Assembly: GCF_026151205.1 (NCBI RefSeq)
Contig: NC_087074.1
Coordinates: forward strand, 5,268,001 to 5,332,000
Direction: 5' to 3'
From: Bolinopsis microptera
Taxonomy: Eukaryota; Ctenophora; Tentaculata; Lobata; Bolinopsidae
DNA length: 64,000 nucleotides
Positions 38,203 to 51,100 of this stretch are shown piece by piece. The first letter of the stretch is position 1. Each line of letters opens with the position of its first letter. The notes under the pieces are model-generated. The model saw only the letters and a program-made list of their open reading frames with translations. It had not been told where the DNA came from and did not search any database. The translations under genes and the position numbers were made by a program.

Positions 38203-39319
38203 CTACTTGATATTAATCATCCTAACACTAGGAATATAAGCAGGTACCCTCCTCTGATACTCCTCATACTCAGGGTACTTCTTACTGGAGATCTGCTCCG
38301 TGATATCCACACTACCAGTGAACAGTCCTGTCAAGTTAGCTGCTCCAATGAAAGTCCAGTTGAATCCCAGTCTAGAGAGAGAGAAAAGAGCGAATATCCA
38401 CCAGAGGAGAACCTCACACACGTAGTTAGGGTGTCTGCAGTACTTGAAGAGCCCAGACCTCAGGAACCCTGCTTTGTAGTCCCCCTTTAACTCCACTCCT
38501 TCTCCTTTCTGCTTGTACTTCTCCTTCTGGAACACCTGTTGCTGGGCATCAGACATCGTCTCCAACACCACCAGCCCCATGTAGAGTAGCCCAATCAGTG
38601 CGTCAGACACGGAACACGTGGTGTCACGTGTGAGCAACACTGCCTGGGGCACCACAAGGAGGAAGAGCAGGATGTTCTGGTAGATAACCACAAAGAACAA
38701 GTTGAAGATCTGGAGAGTGAGGTACCTCCCATGAAACACCTCCTTTACATACTCCCACCTGTAGTCCTCCCCGTACAGTGTGTATCCGTCCTTCTTTATA
38801 AACTGGTAAGTGAGGCGTCCACCCCACAGCGAGGTTATCAGTGTCATCAGCATCATCCCAGAGGAGGAGGCCACGCCCTTCTCTTTTATACAGTAGTATG
38901 TGATGATAGCAGAGTAGAGAGGTGGTAGGAGGGACCAGAGTCTATCTACCTGGGAAGACATTACTAAGTGTTATATATATTAGAGTATTTGGGATAGAGG
39001 GATGGATTTAGATTTCATAATGAACTTTGCATGATAGATTCGAACTTTTTGGACAGCATGAAATTGGGCGATGTAACAAAAGATTAATTATACAGAAACT
39101 AAAGGTACAGACCTGTGATAAGTTGTCAGTGAGAAGGGACATGACCCAACAGAATACACTGGAAACTAGTAACACCCACATCAGCGTATCACATAAAGAA
39201 GGAGAAGGTACTGTCACAGGGAGAATGAACTGTACTGGGTGAGACACCCAAAACAGCAGCGAGTCCGAGATTTCGGAGAGGAAATCCGTTACTGACGCCA
39301 TGTTGTCTGAATAATGCAA
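38203..39319 (-). CDS. DUF1295 / steroid 5-alpha-reductase-like membrane protein, 311-317 aa, two exons
   Basis: Exons 39,113-39,319 and 38,203-38,949 join at phase 0 (donor TCACAG|GTCTGT, acceptor TTCCCAG). The protein is hydrophobic, with six or more transmembrane helices. The C-terminal signature KYCRHPNYVCEVLLWW, then PEYEEYQRRVPAYIPS, is the DUF1295 / isoprenylcysteine-methyltransferase-like fold hallmark; in steroid 5-alpha-reductase relatives this region binds NADPH. The substrate is unknown, but a membrane lipid or sterol is likely. The start may be Met at 39,319 or 39,301. Both coding parts are intact. Confidence 0.87.
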
Positions 39320-40609
39320 ATGGTAGGCAATATTAGTTACCTATGTTTACGATGGTCATATTCATGGTTACTTGTTAGTCTAGTTCAATACTATTTACGA
39401 CTTTATATTAATTTCATTTGTTTAATATGAGTGTAATTGCTTAGAGAATTATGTGTAAATGATACAAATGTTGGCATTTCTAATTTTTTCAAACTAAATT
39501 AGTTAAATTAATTAAATTGGTCAAAACCTATGTGATAATAATTTAATAAGCTAAATCTGTACAATTATTAGAAAAAAGCAAGTATCCTGTACTCGTTCGG
39601 TTAAAACTTCAGAAAGTTATCATTTGATAAAAGACATGAACTCAAGATATAAATAGACAGAAACATTTGTTACAAATTTTTAACAGAGTTTTGGGTTACA
39701 TTCTTCTGATAGATTTAGCCACAAGAATCGTAAAAATATTTCCGTTGAAAACTTACAAATTTTATATCACAATGTGATACAATAATATTTAATACCATGT
39801 GTCATAACAATATGTAAATAATTTTCTATATTAATTAATATTATAGTAATATAGCTTTTTAATATTTTCTTTACAATGAATGTTTTTCTGAATTACTAAA
39901 GTAACTGATCAGGTTAAGTTGTTAGTAATATAATCTTCTCTAAAACCGTAGCAGTATTAAATATATGAAAAAGTCAAGTAATAGATCAATAAGTTATTTT
40001 AATGATCAAATAATACATTAAACCTTTGTTTAAATTTTAAGATTATATCACACGATAACATAGCAAAAAGTTCATTTTAAAAATCATTGTACGAATGTTA
40101 GTATTAAAACAAAATGAAACAATATAGAACCAATTCTCAACTTAAAAACACTCTACGCCCTACTAATTTGTAAAAATCATGAAATATGTAAAAATAAAAA
40201 TTTTATTCATGCTTCAATTACCAATTACAGATATCTTGATTCGAGATCATTATAATATAATTATAATATTACTTAATTATAAATAATAGATGTTGGCTCA
40301 GAATTGACAATATCAGTACGAACGTGTGAGCCTTTCATAAGATAAAGGACAAGGTTTAGTAATATTATTCATTGTGAACCCTAATATCGATAATAACCGA
40401 TAATAATAATATCGATACATATCAAATAATGCCAACACAGTTAATTCTGAGCCACACTGAAAAATTACCTTCGCATTTAGCATTAAAATAGTCATGATTT
40501 CATTCGATACTGGGCAAATTATCAGTTTTCAATCAAATAATCTTTGAAAAGCGGAACGATAAATTATATTATACAATATACATATAATAATGTTTTTGCT
40601 TTCTGCTAG
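39320..40609. other. Intergenic AT-rich DNA
   Basis: About 1.3 kb without recognisable genes, repeats or TIRs; very low GC. Confidence 0.5.
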
Positions 40610-42124
40610 TTAAAAATAGAGCACATAGACAGGTTTAAATAAAGTATTGTCCCACATAATGATCTGTTCACAGTAGCCCTGCTTATCTGGTTTAACTCTG
40701 CTGTACTGGTTGGGAAGTAGAATGAGTTTGAATATCAGCATACACTGCCGATTATACTTGAGACTGAATTCAGGGTACTCACTGAAGTAACATCCGTCGC
40801 CATGGGCACGTCCGTGTACTGCTGCGCGCTGCCAATCCAGATTAACCTGCACGATGCTCTGCACGTTTTGGGGTGATGTGGCGTGGTATGCGTAGATTTC
40901 CTTGCCGCCACTACTTGCCATCTTGTGTTTCTGAGCTTCGTACTTTTTCCATATCCCGTGAGAAACTACAATTTCCAAATGTGAGATCTTTTTTTTATGA
41001 CATTTATTATACTTGAGAGTCTGTCTTTTAAGACAGTCTCCATTGTACAAACTAGTCGCCTTCATAACCACGTCACTCCACGGATCTGAAGCGTTTCTGA
41101 AGTCGAATGTTTTGACATCTATCTGCCAAACACCGTCGTTCAGCTGAGCCAGTACGTCAGGGACATCAGAGTAAGGGTTAGACTTACGCACAGCAGCTAT
41201 CTTAGTTGCCTTCAAGGTAACCACGTATTTCAGCATTATCTGGTTCTTGTAGGATACAACAAAAGGTATCGGCTCTTCAGCTATGTCCACTTTGTCACTG
41301 ATGTCAATGTTTTGTCCTAGAAGAGCATCGCAGACAACAAATGTGAGGTTCCCCTCTGCTTCTGTTTTAGCGTGTTTGTAAAGCGAGAACAGCCTTTCTT
41401 CAATATTCTCCTTGAGGATCTTGTAGATCTTCTCCTCGTTTAGTAAATGGAAAGGGATCAAGTGAAAGGACTTGTAGAGTTCCACAGTCTTGGATGTGAC
41501 GGTTAGGTTCGCTGCTTTCTCGTAAAAGTGAACTCTGTTTGCAGGGCATTGAACCTTGTACATCTCAGTGATCTCTACTGTTGAATTTGAAAACAAATTA
41601 AAGAATATCTTGGCTTTGTCAGTCAGCCTGTCATATTCGGGATCACTCTGGTCTAAAGGTGTCAAGTTGAATAAAACTGATGTTTCTTTTGATTCCTTCC
41701 GAGCCTTAGCTAACTTCTCGTAGGCAACATTCCTGGCAGTCAATACAGCCTCAGGTAACCTCTCTTCTTCTATAATTGCCTCATCAGCAGCCACGGAAGT
41801 TTCACCATCACCATCAAGGAAGGACTGGTTGTTATGATCATCCGTATCATCTTGGAACGCATCCTCCACACCCTGCGATGTACTGGGATCTTGAGAATTC
41901 AAGAGATAATTTAAACTACCATCCTTCGACTGTATGGTCTGGTCAAACATTCCCGCGGTAGAGAGCAATAACATAGGCGGGACATTATGAGGAATGTCCG
42001 GAATGTTGGGGGAGGGAGTTATGTCAGACACCAGAGAAGAGCTTGCAGAGTTCAGTATAGGGAGGTAGTGAGAGGTAGTGCTGTCCGGTTCTGCTACTTT
42101 AGAACCACCAGAATCGCCTGATAC
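40610..42124 (-). CDS. PARP-type ADP-ribosyltransferase exon (last exon)
   Basis: 504 codons open from acceptor CATCGCAG to the stop. The last ~95 residues look like a PARP catalytic core: YAYHATSPQNVQSIVQVNLD (the H-x-T equivalent), then HGRAHGDGCYFSEYPEFSL (the G-x-G-x-Y-F-S equivalent). The final strand is CEQIIMWDNTLFKPVYVLYF, where Glu may be the third residue of the H-Y-E triad. The preceding ~300 residues, including a KVDIAEEPIPF..NQIMLKYVVTL stretch, are unassigned. Poly- versus mono-ADP-ribosylation cannot be told. The C-terminus ends at the canonical P-x-Y-x-x-x-F strand, so the domain looks complete. Confidence 0.8.
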   Translation of the reverse strand, partial: VSGDSGGSKVAEPDSTTSHYLPILNSASSSLVSDITPSPNIPDIPHNVPPMLLLSTAGMFDQTIQSKDGSLNYLLNSQDPSTSQGVEDAFQDDTDDHNNQSFLDGDGETSVAADEAIIEEERLPEAVLTARNVAYEKLAKARKESKETSVLFNLTPLDQSDPEYDRLTDKAKIFFNLFSNSTVEITEMYKVQCPANRVHFYEKAANLTVTSKTVELYKSFHLIPFHLLNEEKIYKILKENIEERLFSLYKHAKTEAEGNLTFVVCDALLGQNIDISDKVDIAEEPIPFVVSYKNQIMLKYVVTLKATKIAAVRKSNPYSDVPDVLAQLNDGVWQIDVKTFDFRNASDPWSDVVMKATSLYNGDCLKRQTLKYNKCHKKKISHLEIVVSHGIWKKYEAQKHKMASSGGKEIYAYHATSPQNVQSIVQVNLDWQRAAVHGRAHGDGCYFSEYPEFSLKYNRQCMLIFKLILLPNQYSRVKPDKQGYCEQIIMWDNTLFKPVYVLYF

Positions 42125-45100
42125 CTGCGATGAAGGGTTGTTGTTATTCCAATATTATATGTTGAACGGGATATATCCAACAGATAAGGTAGAGATGTTG
42201 GGTCTAGGCAAATTTTGAGCTGAGGTTACTGTACTGGTTCTGGCTGTAAAAGGGGTTAGATGGGAAAGTCGGGAATAAAGATCAGGTGGGTAAACGTCAG
42301 GACCTTTACTTTAAATCGACCGTATCCATACTTTTTCTAGTCTCATTCAACTCAACCAAATTATATTCTTACATTCCATGATGATAAAGACAGAATCTGT
42401 TCAAAATATTTATAATTAATAATTCATGAATGGTGTAAAAGTTATATTAGTAGACTAACCCGGTTTTTCTTGTGTTTGTTGCGAGGGAGTGCGTTGTCAG
42501 TAGGGTTCCTCTTTAGGGTGTTGCTCGCTGAGCCACTAGCAGTCGAGGGAAAATGCGTTGCACCACGATAGTAAATCTCAAAATCTAGAAGATACTTCTT
42601 GTAGAAATGTTTTACGGACTTCAACGATAGTTTGTCAGCTTCCAGATTCAGTGCTTTCTTTATTATCTCTTTCCATATAAGGTTTTCTTCTCGTTCCTGC
42701 CAGAGTAATCATGTTATAACAGGAATCCACATTTTGAAGAAGTATTGATGTTCCCAGAAATTATTCTTCAGTGATTATTTATGCATGTTCTACAATCCAC
42801 ATACCTAGTACCTACATACGGAAATGGTGAACAATATTATTTCAAATCAACAAGCCAACTTACTGTGGATTGACTGCTGACATCATGGTATCCACCCTGT
42901 TCAACTACCTTCGTGTACATCTGATACAAATCAAAGTTGACATTATTAACAAAGTCCACCACAGGAACCTCGCTACAGGGATACCCTTGCGCTGCACAAA
43001 ACCTCTGGTAAGTTTCTAGGAAGGCAGCCTGATCTGGTAGGCTGCTTAGCTGGTACTGCAATGAAAAAGGCTGGTACTGTATATCACTTTGGATATAATA
43101 TTTAGAGCGTGGAATGGCTGGCGTCGAGGGAGTAGCTTGTAGTCCAGACCTCATGGAAGAAGCAGAGGAAGGAGCACCCCCATTGGGTACAATAAGGGGT
43201 GGACCCCCATTTGGTATATTAGTAGTAGCACTTGGAGTCGAGGATATAGGGCTTGAGGGGGGTAGAGGGTTGTTACTGGTGTTGTTGGGCCCATACTGTA
43301 CACTTGCTGCTTTCTATAGTGGTTATGTGTTATTCCACAGTCAACTCTGTTTAAAATATTCCTGGACTAAACGTATGAAGTGAAATGCTTATTTTAACAG
43401 AACGTTCAATGTTGCCCCCCCCCCCCCACAGATATTACTCACATGTACATTGGTGATGTGTTTTCGGGTAGGACATCCATGATCTTGGTTCAAACTTATT
43501 CTTGCCCTAACTATTAGTTTGTGCTTGCACTCATAAGCATATAGGTACTTGACGTATTGTTCCCTCAAGAAGTTTATAAATTTCAAGTCATCTTTAAGAT
43601 TTAGTGCTTCAGCTATCTCACCCCATAATCTTTTCTGGTTGACCTAGGAGAGCAGAACTATCATGAAATTATAAGAAAACAGTACAAAAAAAACAGCAGA
43701 GAACAGCATGATGTAACCATTGATAGTGATCATATTTTAAAGCAGCAGTTTCGAACACAAGTTGGTTTTGTTAATTTCATGTCTGGAGGCATCATTATTA
43801 TTATACATTTCCTTTTAATCTATTATGTATTTTGTAGGTCAGCTGTTGTGTTATTAAAGTATTGATGTCAACAGAAACTACTCAAATATTTTTGACATAA
43901 GATCACAAGCTGCCCACGGTCCTTACCACTTGCATCCCATTCCTGCTGCAAACTTCTTGGTACAATTTGTAGAAATCTAGAGGAATTTATTGGTCATGTC
44001 AGCCATGGGTATTCTCCAGACGGGCGTCCCTTTATTATCCATGAAGCGTTTGTAGGAGTCAAGGAATCTCTTGCGTGCCAGTTCGTTTCCAAGTTTGTAT
44101 TGCTGATAGTAATAATAGTACGGGTATTTGCCTCACAGAATGGCCAAAAAAAAGGAAGGTCTCTCAAAGTCACAAAACACACTTTATTCCAGTTTTTATC
44201 TCATATCATAAGAAGCTAAGTTGACACTCATATTTTTCTTCCCGGGGGTTCATTTAATCTCATAACCATTTTTTCTTTGAGAAAAATTGGCCGGAAAATC
44301 TTCCTCCAAAAAAACATGCCTCACAGAATGGCCAAATCTGAATTTCTATAATTTTGTTGATGGAGATACTTTTTAAATTTCTATCACCACACGTTCTTAG
44401 AAAACCTATTAAGGAATGGGGGTAATAACCTAAAACTCACGAAAAAACTGAGCTGTGAAAAATTATTTCACAAAAAAGAAAAAATTCCTGACAAAATGAC
44501 AAAAAAAAAGAAAACGAGAAAATTTTATTTTTCTAAAACCTTTGGCTCTTGTTTCAGGCGTGCTGCTGGTATTAATATGCCTTGTTAACACCCCCATATA
44601 GGTGAAATTTCTTAGAACTGAATAAAAAGGGCATAATTTCCTACACCAAAAATGGCCATTTTGTGTGGCGTTGTTCATATTCCCTGATTTCATGATTTAT
44701 AACCTTCATTCGGCTGTAAAAACACTCCATCTGGGGTGTTATTGTATGATAAATAGCTTGTGAATACTTTAGACTTATGGTTTCATTGAATAAAAGGAGT
44801 TTTAAATTTTGGCCATTTTGTGAGGCATATTTTGGCCATTTTGTGAGGCGTTTGGCCATTTTAACATTTTGTTTCTTCCTAAATTGAACAATGTTCGTTT
44901 TGTTTGATGAATACTATTCTTTAAACATCTTCTGTCATACTGGTGCCAGAAGTTCTCACCAAAATGCAAACTTAGTTCAAAAATTTGAAAACAAATTTTG
45001 TGAGGCATATTTTGGCCATTTTGTGAGGCGTGTAACCATTTTAGCATTTTTTTCTTCCTATATTGAACAATGTTCGTTTTGTTTGATGAATACTATTCTT

Positions 45101-48100
45101 TGAACATCTTCTGTCATACTGGTGCCAGAAGTTCTCACCAAAATGTAAACTTAGTTCAAAAATTTGTAAAACAAATTTTTCAGTGCTCAAAATTTCTACA
45201 TAAACAGTCATATTTATGCCAGAAAATGTGGTAGTACAGACAGATCCGTCTGAAAAAATCGATCTGCTGACACTCAAAGCTTTCAGAGGATTTTTGACGT
45301 TTTTGAGTCCCATTAGGTGCCCTTTATGGCTGACCAACTTTTCCAAACTTTTCCACTTGTCTTAAGGCCACTTTTTACCACTTTACCACTTTTTACCACC
45401 TTTCTTGTTTGTCGAATATCTTTAGTTGTGAACATCGTAAAAGGTTGCGAATCAATCAAGTGTGTTCATATTATCAGGAAGAAAAACTTTTGTTCAAACA
45501 ATTTTTACGTCAGATAATAAGTTAATTGGATAATTATCAATTAACTAATTAGCAAAATTCTAAAATTTTTTTATTGGCTCAAAATGATCGGAATAGCTTA
45601 AAACACGCAGAAAAGTAGTTTTTAGAAAAAATTTAAAAATTTTTCACTTACATTTTTTTTTCGAGACTTTGAAAAAGTTTCGAAAATTCAAAATATTTTT
45701 TCCGCCAAAAGTGATCAAATCGCATGAAACACGGAGAAAAATGCCTTTCAAAAAAACTTAGTGAATTTTTCGTTTCAAGAATACTTAAATCGCCAATATT
45801 TGTAGTTGGAGTTCAGTAAATCTCGGCAGATTTTAGTAATCAGGAATTACTAAGTGAAGAGGTCTGAAACTGAAAAACGTTAACCATACGATCGCGAGGC
45901 GATATAAGAGTTTCATAAACTAATTTTCACAGAAACTGCACCAATGGCACAGTCAAGATCGAAACGATAGCCTGCTCTACTGTCATTTTATTGATTTCAA
46001 TGATGAATCAGTGGGGTTAAGATAATCACATTTGTAATAAATAAAACATCTCTGTACCGTCAATTGTGCTAATCTAAACCAGCCTACTATACCTGTATTA
46101 CCAGACCTCTTTTTTTCCTCGACAATCAAACCAAGTCGTTCATATCGCATTTGGTGGGTGATGTAAGTAGTAATACATATCGAGCTGTATTCAATCACAA
46201 TACGACACAATGCAATACGTGTATATTATATTATGGCCCTTAATGAGGTATATGAAACGTTCTATACCGTTAACCGTACACTTCTCGTTTCTCCCGTGAG
46301 AGGCCCAGTATGGAGAGTTTTTACAGTTTATCACGAAAACGTCTACTTGGCCTCATGGCCAAAAAACGTCTACTTGGCCTCATGGCTCTTTGACAGCTCA
46401 AAGAAAGCAAGAAAATACCAGAAAGCTTAAAATTTCGACTCGCTCTTTTCAATGCTCTTTGATCTGTCCCACATTAATCCTGAGCTGATCATCATGGCCC
46501 GAATATCCTACGGGAAGAACCTGTATTTTTACCTCACGACGTCCGGATTTCAAATCAACACCCTCAATAACATTAGCAATCCTTCCTGATATGATCAGAA
46601 TCTGTCTCTATTAGCAATGAGGTTAGATATCTCCCAACAGAACTTTTTGTACACCTCTACGAAAATTTGGAATGACCTCAGCCCCTATGTATTCGAAATA
46701 TGTGATGCTAATGTAGATGGGTTGATAATCCCGGGTTCTTCCAAGAATTCAGACTTATCAGCTTCGTCAGGTGTTATTAAATCTAACCTTAAAAAGCACT
46801 TGCTATCCCTCCAAAATCGAAATGACCCTAATACATGGTAACTAATCTATATTATATCTCAAACTCTACATCCGGTACGGCTATGCACACATGATATCTC
46901 TCTCTGCCATGAAACATGGCTAACCTTTTAAACTGTGATTCAAAACCTAAAGCTAAACTAAAACTCAACTGGGCTCTCCTTTGTCACCAAACTAAACCAA
47001 TAAGTAATTTAAGATTATTATATTTTTCTATATTTGTATACTGTAATTAGTATATTGACGTAGTGGATGGTTGAGGGGGTTTCAAGCACAGGTCACTCTC
47101 AAATCCTAAAGATAAGCAGTGGCCTTCGGCACTTGAAACCTCTTCAAACCTCCCCTGATTTATTTATTATTGATATTGTTTGATTGTGCCGTAAAAATAA
47201 ATATTTGTTTTATTAAATATTTGTTTTATTAATTTCCAAAATATCCTGACTCTCGTGGAACATTTTACTGAATTAATTATTACTGGTTCTTTACTACCCC
47301 TTGCCCGTCACTCGTATCTACATCTTACCCTTGCCAGTATGTTACCCTTGCTGATTTTACTTTTAGCCGACCCTGACATATGGGGGTGATTTGAGGTATC
47401 CAGCATAGCAAATGAAGCAATATGCAGAACAATACAAAACAAGTCACAGTAGATGTTGGAAGGTGTATTTACACTTGCTTCCTGGACCTGGCTGTTCCTT
47501 ATAAGGAACAGCCAGGTCCAGGAAACTATAGTTTCCTTGATCTGTTCTTGCCTTCTTCGAACTGTAAATGAGCCATGTAATGACTATGAGGCCAAGTATA
47601 CGTTTTCGTGATAAACTTTAAAACGTCTCTATACCGGTTTCTCACGGTATAAAGCGTTACATAAACCTCATTAAGAGCCATATAATATACACGTATTGTG
47701 TCGTATTCTGATTGAATACAGCTCGATTATCGATATGTATTAGTTTCAATACTTTCAACACTAATATATATCAAATAATTTGAATGACAGGATAGATTAC
47801 TGAGGGCACTGTGTTAAGGTGATTTAAGTGGGTCCCAATCTCCACCGACCATTCTTCTTTGTGTCATAAATACTTGCTTCATCATCTCCTTTTAATAAAA
47901 ATCACGGTGTCTTTATTGACTAAGCGCATTACTACTTACATCACCCACCAAATTCGATTTGAACAACTTGGTTTAATTGTCGAGGAAAAAAAAAGGTCTG
48001 GTAATACAGGTATAGTAGGCTGGTTTAGATTAGCACAATTGACGGTACAGAGATGTTTTATTTATTACAAATGTGATTATCTTAACCCCACTGATTCATC

Positions 48101-51100
48101 ATTGAAATCAATAAAATGACAGTAGAGCAGGCTATCGTTTCGATCTTGACTGTGCCATTGGTGCAGTTTCTGTGAAAATTAGTTTATGAAACTCTTATAT
48201 CGCCTCGCGATCGTATGGTTAACGTTTTTCAGTTTCAGACCTCTTCACTTAGTAATTCCTGATTACTAAAATCTGCCGAGATTTACTGAACTCCAACTAC
48301 AAATATTGGCGATTTAAGTATTCTTGAAACGAAAAATTCACTAAGTTTTTTTGAAAGGCATTTTTCTCCGTGTTTCATGCGATTTGATCACTTTTGGCGG
48401 AAAAAATATTTTGAATTTTCGAAACTTTTTCAAAGTCTCGAAAAAAAAATGTAAGTGAAAAATTTTTAAATTTTTTCTAAAAACTACTTTTCTGCGTGTT
48501 TTAAGCTATTCCGATCATTTTGAGCCAATAAAAAAATTTTAGAATTTTGCTAATTAGTTAATTGATAATTATCCAATTAACTTATTATCTGACGTAAAAA
48601 TTGTTTGAACAAAAGTTTTTCTTCCTGATAATATGAACACACTTGATTGATTCGCAACCTTTTACGATGTTCACAACTAAAGATATTCGACAAACAAGAA
48701 AGGTGGTAAAAAGTGGTAAAGTGGTAAAAAGTGGCCTTAAGACAAGTGGAAAAGTTTGGAAAAGTTGGTCAGCCATAAAGGGCACCTAATGGGACTCAAA
48801 AACGTTAAAAATCCTCTGAAAGCTTTGAGTGTCAGCAGATCGATTTTTTCAGACGGATCTGTCTGTACTATGGTCCTAGTTAATGATTTCACCACAGGAA
48901 GTGTTGCCAGAAGACTTTTGTTTCATATGGTATCCACAAAACCTACCAGTCTTTTATAAAGAAATGCGGCCGCTTTTCTTTTGTGGATGGCCGCTCAATT
49001 TCCCGATCCGTGATGGCGTATTTATCATATTCCATACAACCTGGGGACGGCCCAGTCTTTACTGTTTATATAAACATGCAAATATGGCGAAGTGACATGC
49101 CGACTGCCGAGCGCCGCCCAGTTAATATAATTCTATATTGAATTTGAAAATCGTGTATACTTCTATGTAACCATATGTTTATTGTTTATGCAACCTGACA
49201 CGGATCTGTGCAAAATAGTAATACTAACTCAAAATAATAATAATATGCTATCAATTAGTGCCTAGTGGGATACGTACATGATGAAATGAATAATGTACTT
49301 GGTTGGTTCAGCGCCGCGCGCCAACAATTATATAATTCAGATTATCACGCAAAATAACTTTGCGCAAGTAGTCACGTGGGCGATAACAGTGCTCGCAGGC
49401 ACGTACGCACGCACGCACGCACGCTCGGTCGCAAAGCTACCATATACAAAAAAAACCTCGATCGCTAACCCTTGTCCTTGACTCTTTTGTGCCTTCGGCA
49501 CGAGTCATGGATCGGGAAAAAATTAGTTACAAAAACATTTACAAATTTGGCCATTCTGTGAGGCTAGCCATTCTGTGAGGCATTTACCCGTACAGACAGA
49601 TCCGTCTGAAAAAATCGATCTGCCGACACACAAAGCTTACAAAGGATTTTTGACGTTTTTGAGTCCTAATAGATGTCCTTTATGGCTGACCAACTTTTCC
49701 AAACTTTTCCACGTGTCTTAAGGCCACTTTTTGCCACTTTACCACTTTTTACCACCTTTCTTGTTTGTCGAATATCTTTAGTTGTGAACATCGTAAAAGG
49801 TTGCGGATCAATCGAGTGTGTTTATATTACCATGAAGAAAAACTTTTGTTCTAGCAATTTTTACGTCAGATAATCATTTAATTGGATAATTATCAATTAG
49901 CTAATTAGCAAAATTCTAAAAATTTTTTATTGGCTCAAAATGATCGGAATAGCTTAAAACACGCAGAAAAGTAGTTTTTAGAAAAACTTTGAAAATTTTT
50001 CACTTACATTTTTTTTCGAGACTTGGAAAAATTTCGAAAATTCAAAAAAAAATTTTTCCGCCAAAAGTGATCAAATCGCATGAAACGCGGAGAAAAATGC
50101 TTTTCAAAAAAACTTAGTGAATTTTTCGTTTCAAGAGTACTTCAATCACCAATATTTGTAGTTGGAGTTCAGTAAATCGCGGCAGATTTTAGTAATCAGG
50201 AATTACTAAGTGGAAAGGTATGAAACTGAAAAACGTTAACCATACGATATAAGAGTTTCATAACTAATTACAATACAGCCTTATCGATTTTCACAGAAAC
50301 TGCACCAATGGCACAGTCAAGATCTAAAGACGAAACGATAGCCTGCTGTACTATCATTTTATTGACTTCAATGATGAATCAGTGGGGTTAAGATAATCAC
50401 ATTTGTAATGAATAAAACCTCTCTGTACCGTCAATTGTGCTAATTTAAACCGGCCTACCTGGATTACCAGACCTCTTCTTTTCCTCAACAATCAAGCCAA
50501 GTTGTTCATATCGCATTTGATACGTGTATATTATATGGCTCTTAATGAGGTTTATGAAACGCTTAATACCGTGAGAAACCCGGTATAGACTATAGAGACG
50601 TTTTACAGTTTATCACGAAAACGTATACTTGGCCTCATGGCTCATTTACAGTTCGAAGAAGGCAAGATCAGACCAGGGAAACTAAGGAACAGCCATATCC
50701 AGGAAACCTCATTAAGAGCCATATAATATGGTTTATGAAACGCTTAATACCGTGAGAAACCCGGTATAGACTATAGAGACGTTTTACAGTTTATCACGAA
50801 AACGTATACTTGGCCTCATGGCTCATTTACAGTTCGAAGAAGGCAAGAACAGACCAGGGAAACTAAGGAACAGCCAGATCTAGGAAGCAAGTGTAAATAC
50901 ACCTTCCAACATCTACTGTGACTTGTTTTGTATTGTACTGCATATCGCTTCATTTGCTATGCGGTATAAAATCACCCCCATATGTCAGGGTCGGCTAAAA
51001 GTAAAATCAACAAGGGTAACATACGGGCAAGGATAAGATTTAGATACGAGCGTCGGGCAAGGGGTAGTAAAGAACCGGTAATAATTCATTCAGTAAAATG

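Larger units (their letters stand above)
45237..48865. mobile_element. Element A: 3.6-kb Tc1/mariner-style element with ~0.9-kb+ TIRs
   Basis: Starts CAGACAGATCCGTCTG and ends with its complement; TA on both sides (45,235-45,236 and 48,866-48,867). Arms match base for base without length change for about 930 bp (mirrored ORFs at 45,317-45,517 and 48,585-48,785), then diverge by indels. TA plus a CAG-start is typical of Tc1/mariner ends, but such long arms are not. No DDE transposase is present. Confidence 0.75.
44121..49590. mobile_element. Element C: 5.5-kb TIR element with TA duplications, host to nested insertions
   Basis: CGGGTATTTGCCTCACAGAA at 44,121 is matched in reverse (one or two mismatches) at 49,590. 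TA flanks both ends (44,119-44,120 and 49,591-49,592). The interior has repeated TTTTGGCCATTTTGTGAGGC motifs and a ~179-bp direct duplication (about 44,830-45,180). It contains element A and a GCGGCCGC-headed element. No transposase was recognised. Confidence 0.6.

Noticed and set aside
45317-45517. 66-codon ORF repeated at 48,585, 49,673 and 51,442
   Set aside because: Lies in the terminal inverted repeats of elements A and B; similarity between copies reflects DNA-level repeat identity, not a conserved gene.
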